Assembly: GCF_014859565.1 (NCBI RefSeq) | Contig: NZ_JACUUA010000065.1 | Location: forward strand, 1-16,823 | Direction of reading: 5' to 3' | Length of the DNA stretch: 16,823 nt | From: Marinospirillum sp. | GTDB taxonomy: Bacteria > Pseudomonadota > Gammaproteobacteria > Pseudomonadales > Halomonadaceae | In this document: positions 1-5,955 of the stretch, piece after piece | Layout of the letters: each line of letters opens with the position of its first letter | Numbering within the stretch: the stretch's first letter is position 1 | Translations under genes and position numbers: made by a program | The notes under the pieces: generated by a model | Databases searched by the model: none | Told to the model about the DNA's origin: nothing | What the model saw: only the letters and a program-made list of their open reading frames with translations

Positions 1-57
1 CACCACCCATCATGCTGTGATCACCACCCATCATGCTGTGATCACCACCCATCATGC
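1..57 (-). repeat. 21-bp in-frame tandem repeat coding for DHSMMGG
   Basis: Two identical 21-bp units (1-21, 22-42) and a 15-bp part of a third (43-57) lie in the oxidase reading frame. On the minus strand each unit encodes DHSMMGG. The array may continue beyond position 1. The residues are typical Cu(I)-binding Met and His; a more irregular Met/His-rich stretch (GHAMGG, AEHSQHG) lies just N-terminal, encoded at about 58-130. Confidence 0.9.
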
Positions 58-1285
58 CTTGACCACCCTGTTGTGCAGCTGCTCCATGTTGACTATGTTC
101 CGCTGCCCCACCCATAGCGTGGCCGGGCATTTCTTCACTTAATACCACCTGCCGTTGCACAGCCGGTTCACCCAGTGGGTTGATGCGGGTCAGACGGCTT
201 GGCAAGGTGATGGCCGGTTGCACATCAGCACTACTGGTATGCAGGGTCAGCAGTGTTTCTGTCTGGGTATAGTGAGGTGGCACCGGCCCCATCCAGTCAC
301 GGTCGTAAGGTAGTTTTTGCAGGGCAAAGGTCTTACTCTTGCGCTCACTGGCACGTACCAGCAGATCACAACGCTGCCCCGGCACCAGCAACAACTCATT
401 CATGGCAACTGGGCTTTCCAAATACCCTCCATCCGTGCCGATCAGTTGTAATCCATGATCTTCCAGCTGTAGGCGCAGGTAACGTCCCGCACAGGCATTT
501 ACCATACGCAAACGGAAGGTGGTTCCGGGTGCCACATCCAGCCGAGGGTTACGCTGGCCATTCACCAGCAGGATGTCGCCTTCACGGCCATTCATCCAGT
601 CCACCCCGCTATGTGGTGCAACCCGTGCATTGGCATCCAGCCGCAGGTCAGTGACCATCATCAGGTAAGCAGGAATGTTTGTTGGCATGGGGTCTTGTTT
701 TGGTCGCACCAGCAGCGCACCGGCCAAACTGTGGGCAATTTGTTCCGCCAGATAGTTGTGCGGGTGGGGATGAAACCAGTGCAGACCTGAATTGCCTTCT
801 GGCACGGTAAACCGATAAGTGCGGCTGCCGTGTGATGGAATCAGATCATGCGGGCCACCATCCTGACTGGCGGGCACCTTAACGCCGTGCCAGTGAATGG
901 TTGTTGGTTGAGCCAGATGGTTGTTGGCCACCACTTCCAGTTCACTGCCTTCGGTCACTTCGATCAGGGGTGCCACCTTGCCGTTATAAAGCCACAGCTC
1001 GGTATTCACTTCTGGTGCCAGCGCCACCTTGGTGGGCTGAATATTCAGTGTGGCCCGAAAATTCGGGGTGCTGGCCTGATTGGTAATTTCTGGCAAAGTT
1101 TGCAGAGGTTGGTGTTGTGGCAGTCGGGCTGCCCAGTCCGGAGTATTGCTGGCCGTACCCATCATTCCATTTTGATGGTGGGCAGCAGTGCCACTGCCCT
1201 GTTCATGACCACCCGGCATACAGGCTGCCAGTGGAGTAACCATAAAACCCAGCGCGGCAAGGCGCAAAAATTCACGACGTTGCAT
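1..1285 (-). CDS. CueO-like multicopper oxidase, Tat-exported lipoprotein (3' end outside window)
   Basis: Probably a periplasmic cuprous oxidase for copper tolerance. The 428 codons present start at ATG 1285, preceded by GAGGG at 7 nt. The N-terminus carries RREFLRL followed by a hydrophobic stretch and PLAAC, which reads as a twin-arginine signal ending in a lipobox (Cys22). Copper-binding motifs of cupredoxin domain 1 are present: HWHG at residues 131-134 and HWFHPHPH at 169-176, giving two HxH-type trinuclear-cluster pairs. A second cupredoxin-like domain follows (about 220-370, including NGQRNPRLDVAPG). From residue 386 the chain becomes Met/His-rich, at the place where E. coli CueO has its Met-rich insert. 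The third domain, with the type 1 site and the remaining HxH motifs, lies beyond position 1, so activity cannot be judged. It sits 42 nt downstream of a Cys-rich exported protein, probably in one operon. CopA-type oxidase is the alternative name. Confidence 0.88.
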   Translation of the reverse strand, partial: MQRREFLRLAALGFMVTPLAACMPGGHEQGSGTAAHHQNGMMGTASNTPDWAARLPQHQPLQTLPEITNQASTPNFRATLNIQPTKVALAPEVNTELWLYNGKVAPLIEVTEGSELEVVANNHLAQPTTIHWHGVKVPASQDGGPHDLIPSHGSRTYRFTVPEGNSGLHWFHPHPHNYLAEQIAHSLAGALLVRPKQDPMPTNIPAYLMMVTDLRLDANARVAPHSGVDWMNGREGDILLVNGQRNPRLDVAPGTTFRLRMVNACAGRYLRLQLEDHGLQLIGTDGGYLESPVAMNELLLVPGQRCDLLVRASERKSKTFALQKLPYDRDWMGPVPPHYTQTETLLTLHTSSADVQPAITLPSRLTRINPLGEPAVQRQVVLSEEMPGHAMGGAAEHSQHGAAAQQGGQGMMGGDHSMMGGDHSMMGG

Positions 1286-1327
1286 GATGTAACCCTCATT
1301 GGAAACTGAAAAAAACAATAGAAATGT

Positions 1328-1711
1328 TCAGATCAGGAGGGTTTTTGGTGGGCGATCCAGACGAGTGGAAAACGGGGTTGCCGCTTCAAGCAGACTGAAG
1401 TGGCTCAGTTCGGTGTACAAAAGGCTATTACGTTCAATTGTACCCACCAGGGTGGTGCAATAACTGCACTGCCAGCAACCGGATTCAGCATCAATGCAAT
1501 CATCAGATTCAGCAGCATCCATCTGCACAGTGGACTGAATCATGGCCGAGTGGTGCTCTTGAGTCATCTCACTGCTGCATGTTGATGGAACTGCTGGATG
1601 AATCGTTGTTGCAGCCACTACCTGCGTCATCAGCGCAAACACATACATCAGCAGCAGAAAGCCGCCCGTGATCCTGCGTTTTGTCTGAATCTTAAACTGG
1701 CTTGCTGGCAT
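1328..1711 (-). CDS. small exported Cys-rich protein, putative copper-associated
   Basis: 127 residues; ATG at 1711 with a CGGAAAG ribosome-binding site 6 nt upstream. Residues about 14-34 form a hydrophobic signal peptide after KRR, with likely cleavage near VVAA (31-34). The mature part has HH at 53-54, several Met (49, 57, 64) and five Cys: 45, 72, 79, 82 and 85. The last three form C-x2-C-x2-C (CWQCSYC), a plausible soft-metal site. The stop is 42 nt before the multicopper oxidase start, so the two are probably co-transcribed. Layout (signal, His/Met patch, CxxC-type cluster, then a low-complexity tail) resembles the short DUF2946/CopL-like proteins found beside copper-resistance genes. 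That family link is inference by layout; I do not recognise close sequence identity, and function is not established. Confidence 0.7.
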   Translation of the reverse strand: MPASQFKIQTKRRITGGFLLLMYVFALMTQVVAATTIHPAVPSTCSSEMTQEHHSAMIQSTVQMDAAESDDCIDAESGCWQCSYCTTLVGTIERNSLLYTELSHFSLLEAATPFSTRLDRPPKTLLI

Positions 1712-1730
1712 ATAAAACTTTCCGATTAAG

Positions 1731-1747
1731 AATTAACAATTAACAAT
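1731..1747. repeat. AT-rich 7-bp direct repeat in the gap before the Cys-rich gene
   Basis: Two adjacent copies of aattaac (1731-1737, 1738-1744) plus aat. It lies in the 41-nt gap between the prenyltransferase stop and the Cys-rich protein start. It could hold an internal promoter for the copper genes (minus-strand TTGTTA/TTAAT-like elements), but no convincing -35/-10 pair is visible. Confidence 0.4.
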
Positions 1748-1752
1748 GGAAA

Positions 1753-2646
1753 TCAGGAGGCCCAGATAAGACCTGCCAGCAGTGTGACAGGATAAAGATG
1801 ACAAAGTGCCACATTCATACCCAGTGCCGGTATTAAAGCCGGGATATTATCAGCCTGTTTGAGCACCTGCCGCATCAGAGGCACCGCCAGTGCCAGAGTC
1901 AGCAGCCCCAGCAAGGCTTCCGGTGGCAGCCAGCCAAGCATCACAGATACCAGTAGGAACACATAACTCAGCAGTAGAAAGCCAACAAAAATCAAAGCAC
2001 TGGCAGGACGACCCAGCAGGATGGGATAGTGTCGACGTCCCACCTTGCGATCAGCCTCCACATCCGGAAACTGATTCAGCAACAACAAATTGCTGACCAG
2101 CAGAGAAACAATGACGGCCAGCACCCAAGCAGCAGGGCTCAGACTGTCGGTGAACACCCAGCTCGCACCAAGTGTCATCAACAGACCAAAACCCACCCCT
2201 GGCGCCAGCAGACACAGCAGGGGTGAGCGGTTGATGTACTGGGTATAGGCATAAATGATGGCTACACCGGGTACACCGATCAACAACAGTGCCACGCCCT
2301 GCTGCAGAGTGAGCCACAAGCCGAGCACCACCACCACCAGCAGCGTTGCCAGAGCCACACCCAGCGCCACACCAGCCTGATCCGGGTGTTTCACCAGTGT
2401 ACCGCTGCCACCGCTGAAGGGTGTTCTTTCTGTCAGAAAGTCCAGCCCGGAGCGAAAATCAAAGTACTCGTTAAAAGCATTGACACTGATGTGAGCAGCC
2501 AGCGCCAGCAGCATGACCGCCGCCAGCGTACTTCCGGACAAAGCCTGCTCTTGATACCAGCCCAGCGAGGCTGCCAGAGCCACGCACACCAGCGTCAAAG
2601 TCAGAAAGTTGACTCGCGCCACACCCAGAAAAGTTTTCAGCACCAC
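1753..2646 (-). CDS. UbiA-family membrane prenyltransferase
   Basis: An integral membrane enzyme of the UbiA superfamily, which transfers a polyprenyl chain to an aromatic or similar acceptor in the inner membrane. Both Asp-rich motifs are present: N-A-F-N-E-Y-F-D-F-R-S-G-L-D at about residues 56-69 and N-Q-F-P-D-V-E-A-D-R with following GRRH at about 191-206. Around them are some eight or nine hydrophobic segments. Length is 297 residues, normal for the family. I chose GTG 2646 because GGAG stands 7 nt upstream and the protein then begins MVLKTFLGVARVNFL, typical of MenA/UbiA N-termini; a longer frame opens at TTG 2664 with no ribosome-binding site. Motif style is closer to MenA-like enzymes than to UbiA itself. 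Substrate is unknown, and no menaquinone genes lie nearby. Gap to the upstream chemotaxis gene is 57 nt. Confidence 0.85.
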   Translation of the reverse strand: MVLKTFLGVARVNFLTLTLVCVALAASLGWYQEQALSGSTLAAVMLLALAAHISVNAFNEYFDFRSGLDFLTERTPFSGGSGTLVKHPDQAGVALGVALATLLVVVVLGLWLTLQQGVALLLIGVPGVAIIYAYTQYINRSPLLCLLAPGVGFGLLMTLGASWVFTDSLSPAAWVLAVIVSLLVSNLLLLNQFPDVEADRKVGRRHYPILLGRPASALIFVGFLLLSYVFLLVSVMLGWLPPEALLGLLTLALAVPLMRQVLKQADNIPALIPALGMNVALCHLYPVTLLAGLIWAS

Positions 2647-2703
2647 TGCAACACTCCATAACAAAAATATTTTCGCAATAGTAGCACGATGCTTTCGAGA
2701 TTT

Positions 2704-4650
2704 TTATTTCAACAGTAACGGCTCTCTGGTTTCAGCCAGCTGGAAGGCTCTTACAGACTCTTCCAGCTGTTCTGCTTGTTCTTCCAGCGACTCTGCTGCC
2801 GCTGCAGATTCTTCAACCAGTGCAGCATTTTGCTGGGTCACTTCATCCATCTGACTCACAGCCTGGCTGACCTGCTCTATGCCTTGGCTCTGTTCATCGG
2901 ATGCCGCCGAAATATCTTCCATGATACGAGTAACATTACGGATGGCAACAACCACCTCTTGCATCATCTGGCCTGTTTCGTTCACCAGTTCACTGGTCTG
3001 TTTAACCACTGCTGTTTCGCTGCTGATCAACTGCTGGATTTCCCTGGCTGACGCTGCTGAACGCTGTGCCAGCATACGCACTTCACTGGCCACCACTGCA
3101 AAACCCCGGCCGTGTTCACCAGCTCTGGCAGCCTCTACCGCAGCATTCAGTGCCAGTATATTGGTCTGAAAAGCAATGCCATCCATAACACTGATGATAT
3201 TGGTGATCTTGTCAGTACTTTGGGTCAACTCCTGAATGGTGGCAACAGCCAGCTCCACCTTGCGCCCGCCTTCATCTGCCTTCTGGCTGGCACTTCTTGC
3301 CAGACGGTTGGCTTCCACAGCATTTTCAGCATTCAGCTTCACCGCGCTGCTCAATTCTTCCATGCTGGATGCAGTTTCTTCCAGACTGGAAGCCTGCTCT
3401 TCGGTGCGCTGAGACAGGTCGGTATTACCGGCAGAGATTTCTTTTGCTGCCACATGGATAGCTCCAGCAGCCTCACGAATGGCCGCTACCCGCTCGGAAA
3501 GCTGAGTTTGCATCCGTAACATGGCGGCCATCAGGCTGGTTTCATCACCCTTGTTTAAATGAATTGGATGATCCAGACGGTCTTCAGCAATACTGCGCGC
3601 AATTGCCGTGGCAACTTCCGGCTCACCGCCCAGCTGCACCAGCAACTGATGAATCAGGCGGATTGCCAGCACCAGAGTGAAGAGCACAACCACCAGTGCC
3701 ACCAGTGCAAACACCCACATGCCCTGCTGGGCTTGCTTCATCAGAGTTTGTGCTGATTTCATCAGATCAGCGGCCAGCCGCTCCTCAACCCGGAATAACA
3801 GGTTGATCCGTGCGGTGGACAAGGCAAACCAAGCCGGAGCCTGAATACTCAGGGAAGGTGCCTGCAGCTGATCCACTGCATAACGTTTGATACGGGCAAC
3901 TTCATCCACCTCTCGCCCTGTTACTGTGGCGGTAAAAAAAGCCTGTTGCCCGGCATCAGCATAAAAAGTGAACTGCTGTAAAAAACTCTGCTGCTCAGCA
4001 GCATTGGATAAATACCGCACCTGCAGCTCGGGGGTGAAACGCCCAAGACTGAAGGTATTGGTCAAAAGCGCCCGCTCAATACCTGCCCGCTCCTTGCCAT
4101 ACAACAGATTGCTGTAAGCCAGCGCCTGACGGGATATATAACGATCATCACTGAGTGTGACTAAACTGGCTGGAACAGCCAGCAGATGACTAATGGTGGT
4201 GGTGTAATAACTAATGGCTTCCGGCCCGGGAACACCCTGAGCACTGATGCGATTTCGCAGATTATCCAGCCCGTCCAGTCCACTGCTGGCAGCCTGAATC
4301 AGTGCTGCCTGCTCCGCACCAAACCGGCTGATTTCGAGACTATTCAACCGCTGTTGCAGTGCCTCACGTCGCTGATCGGATGCCAGACGTTGAGGTGGCA
4401 GCTCATTGGCAAAATTGACTCCACGACTGCCAAGAAATCCGGCACTCATACCTCGCTCAATTTGCAACTCATGCGCCAGTGAGCCCATCAGCACTGACAG
4501 CTCTACACCTTCTTCCAGCTGCTGCATGTTGCTGGTCAGGGTCATACGCTGCGTAGCCCCTAACCCAGCAAATACCAGCAGAAAAAACGCAGGAATGCCC
4601 ACCATCAGTGCCAGTTTTATTTTTATACTTATACTAGTGGTTTGTTGCAT
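2704..4650 (-). CDS. methyl-accepting chemotaxis protein with NIT sensor domain
   Basis: 648 residues. Transmembrane helix 1 at about 11-31, a periplasmic domain 32-310, transmembrane helix 2 at 311-332, HAMP 333-385, and a cytoplasmic signalling coiled coil 410-635. The periplasmic part has the marks of the NIT (nitrate/nitrite-sensing) fold: [14 protein letters not shown] at 62-75 and [11 protein letters not shown] at 186-196. The receptor tip that binds CheA/CheW is intact at about 487-526 ([20 protein letters not shown]). Methylation-type Glu/Gln runs are at 417-432 and 613-632. The C-terminus (ETREPLLLK) lacks an NWETF-type CheR/CheB tether. Start: ATG 4650 has GGGGAG 7 nt upstream, preferred over an in-frame ATG at 4677. 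The role is ligand sensing for flagellar chemotaxis; the ligand, nitrate or another small anion, is inference from the domain. Confidence 0.93.
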   Translation of the reverse strand: MQQTTSISIKIKLALMVGIPAFFLLVFAGLGATQRMTLTSNMQQLEEGVELSVLMGSLAHELQIERGMSAGFLGSRGVNFANELPPQRLASDQRREALQQRLNSLEISRFGAEQAALIQAASSGLDGLDNLRNRISAQGVPGPEAISYYTTTISHLLAVPASLVTLSDDRYISRQALAYSNLLYGKERAGIERALLTNTFSLGRFTPELQVRYLSNAAEQQSFLQQFTFYADAGQQAFFTATVTGREVDEVARIKRYAVDQLQAPSLSIQAPAWFALSTARINLLFRVEERLAADLMKSAQTLMKQAQQGMWVFALVALVVVLFTLVLAIRLIHQLLVQLGGEPEVATAIARSIAEDRLDHPIHLNKGDETSLMAAMLRMQTQLSERVAAIREAAGAIHVAAKEISAGNTDLSQRTEEQASSLEETASSMEELSSAVKLNAENAVEANRLARSASQKADEGGRKVELAVATIQELTQSTDKITNIISVMDGIAFQTNILALNAAVEAARAGEHGRGFAVVASEVRMLAQRSAASAREIQQLISSETAVVKQTSELVNETGQMMQEVVVAIRNVTRIMEDISAASDEQSQGIEQVSQAVSQMDEVTQQNAALVEESAAAAESLEEQAEQLEESVRAFQLAETREPLLLK

Positions 4651-4699
4651 CGTTACTCTCCCCGTTTGATGCACCAACCGAGTGCATTATTCCATAAAG

Positions 4700-4705
4700 A
4701 GTATA
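4700..4705 (-). promoter_or_regulatory. candidate -10 box of the chemotaxis receptor gene
   Basis: The minus strand reads TATACT about 50 nt before the receptor start, one mismatch from TATAAT. The matching -35 position is poor (TCACCA at 17 nt spacing), so this is only a candidate. A sigma-28 (FliA) type box was looked for and no good match was seen. Confidence 0.3.
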
Positions 4706-4742
4706 GGCTTTTTTTTGCTGAATGGTGATTTTTCTGAAAAAT

Positions 4743-4859
4743 TCACGCAGCCTGATATTTTTCAGAGATTTTTGATAAGTGATACAACCAGCTGAAACCT
4801 TCTTCCCACCGATGATGCCCCGAGGCTGTATTGATATGCCCCACTGCGCCCAGAATTTT
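4743..4859 (-). pseudogene. C-terminal fragment of an RBBP9/YdeN-type serine hydrolase
   Basis: A minus-strand frame ending at TGA 4745-4743 translates to KILGAVGHINTASGHHRWEE and then GFSWLYHLSKISEKYQAA. GHIN-x2-SG-x3-W-x-EG is the conserved C-terminal block of the RBBP9/YdeN alpha/beta hydrolases, with the catalytic His in GHIN. Only about 38 C-terminal residues are recognisable. The frame stays open upstream to about 4950 but becomes AT-rich and unlike the family, and has no ATG start. The catalytic Ser and Asp regions are absent. It is therefore a remnant, not a working gene. It lies on the same strand as the chemotaxis receptor, between that gene's likely promoter and the broken ybdL. 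Family assignment rests on one motif block, hence moderate confidence. Confidence 0.6.
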
Positions 4860-4898
4860 ATAAAGACTTACAACAAAACCAAAAAGAATATAAGAATC

Positions 4899-4912
4899 TG
4901 GTTTAATAACCA
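4899..4912. repeat. short inverted repeat upstream of the ybdL remnant
   Basis: TGGTT-TAAT-AACCA is a perfect 5-bp dyad in the AT-rich 4860-4930 stretch, and a second dyad, CTAGT-GCATTAA-ACTAG, follows at about 4937-4953. These could be remains of an operator for ybdL; no known regulator consensus is recognised. The rest of 4651-4981 holds the hydrolase fragment and nothing else recognisable. Confidence 0.35.
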
Positions 4913-4981
4913 AAATAGAATTTGGGGCGCTACGACTAGTGCATTAAACTAGCAAAATGTCTTACACCTGCGGAGCCATCC

Positions 4982-5622
4982 ATGCACTTTCTTACACCCG
5001 GCCTGACATCCAAATTGCCCAATATTGGCACCACTATTTTCACCACCATGTCACAATTGGCGCTGGAGCATCAGGCCATTAACCTGTCGCAGGGTTTTCC
5101 AGATTTTGATGGCCCGCAGGAGCTGCTGGATCGGGTGGGGTTTTACATCCGTGAAGGTGCCAATCAGTACGCTCCAATGATAGGTGTGCCGATTTTACGC
5201 AAGGCCATTGCTGAGAAACTGCAGCGTTGTTATGACCGCCCGGTAAATGCCGAACCTTCAGCACCAGCACCCCGATGCAACTGGCGCTGGGTGATTTTTT
5301 GCACGCTCATCCGCAACATGACCAGCAGCTACCGGATTTTTATCAGCAGAAACGCAATCTGTTCAACGCTGAAATGCAACAAAGCAGTTTTATCTTCACA
5401 CCCTCCGCAGGCACCTATTTTCAGCTGATGGACTATGCGGCCATCAGTGACCTGCCGGATACCGAATTTGTGCAATGGCTGATCCGCGAAGCCGGTGTCG
5501 CGGCTATTCCACTATCGGTGTTTTACCAGCAACCACCGCAACACCTGCGCTGGGTGCGCTTCTGTTTTGCCAAGGGAGCCGACACCCTGCAACAGGCCGC
5601 TGAACGTCTGCGAGAACTCTGA
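4982..5622 (+). pseudogene. ybdL: methionine aminotransferase (YbdL), internally deleted and frameshifted
   Basis: The intact relative is a fold-type I PLP aminotransferase of about 385 residues acting on methionine and similar amino acids. Here an N-terminal piece (residues 1-91, 4982-5254, with KLPNIGTTIF, INLSQGFPDFDGP and GANQYAPM) is followed directly by the C-terminal piece in another frame (from about 5255: TFSTSTPMQLAL, then GVAAIPLSVFY and RWVRFCFAK, stop 5620-5622). Compared from memory with E. coli YbdL, about 170-175 codons are missing, taking away the PLP-binding Lys, the cofactor Asp and Tyr, and most of the large domain. The first reading frame runs on out of frame to a stop at 5428. 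The start signal is preserved: GGAG at 4972-4975, 6 nt before ATG. Both ends remain well conserved, so the deletion looks recent. No catalytic activity is possible. An assembly error is the main alternative. Confidence 0.88.
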
Positions 5623-5641
5623 TCCATCTTCCCTCCGGCTC

Positions 5642-5797
5642 ATCGTCACCATTCAGGAGCAGCCGGGCGAAAGCCGTGCCGCCTATGGAAAATAGCAGTT
5701 GCAGCTTCGGGACGCACTGCGTCTCGAATTAAGCTGGACCCACTATCGCACCCTGCTGCGTTTGGAAAATCCGCAAAGCCAACGCTCACTTGCTTGA
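5642..5797 (+). pseudogene. remnant of a DUF1016/YhcG-type PDDEXK nuclease gene
   Basis: One frame reads IVTIQEQPGESRAAYGK, then TAG (5693-5695), then QLQLRDALRLELSWTHYRT and LLRLENPQSQR before TGA 5795-5797. Both blocks match the N-terminal DUF1016 domain of YhcG-like proteins. The first corresponds to the early I-V-x2-E-Q-x-G-x2-RA-x-YG region and the second to the later LSWTHYR-x-LLR-x-ENP helix. In intact members these blocks are separated by several dozen residues, so an internal deletion joins them here in addition to the in-frame stop. The nuclease catalytic domain is missing. It begins 20 nt after the ybdL remnant. This is homology by recognised motif, not by search. Confidence 0.65.
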
Positions 5798-5808
5798 GCG
5801 CTTTTCTT
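5783..5808 (+). terminator. weak stem-loop with T-rich tail after the nuclease remnant
   Basis: CGCTCA (5783-5788), loop CTTGCT, TGAGCG (5795-5800), then CTTTTCTT. A perfect but short 6-bp stem with a broken T run; it could be a weak terminator or chance. The rest of 5809-5955 holds no recognisable gene and is the 3' flank of prlC. Confidence 0.3.
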
Positions 5809-5955
5809 CGTACTTAGGCCTAGACTTCAATGGCATAAAATTCCAGCTAGGTTTTGAGGAGCTTTGCAGCTACGGTGCTATTGCATCATGAAACTGTCTG
5901 AACCATTGGTATATATAAACAGCCATTTTGTGTCTCTGCAAGTTTTTGTATCTTG

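Noticed and set aside
1..57. CRISPR-like array
   Set aside because: Units are directly adjacent with no spacers and encode DHSMMGG in frame with the oxidase; it is a coding repeat.
253..1309. Plus-strand open frames opposite the multicopper oxidase
   Set aside because: They mirror the oxidase, which has clear copper motifs, a signal sequence and a ribosome-binding site; the plus frames encode no recognisable protein.
5775..5891. Open plus-strand frame reading KANAHLLERFSSYLGL and on to TGA 5889-5891
   Set aside because: Reads plausibly as protein but has no start codon or ribosome-binding site, overlaps the nuclease remnant in another frame, and I recognise no family. It may be a further remnant or chance.
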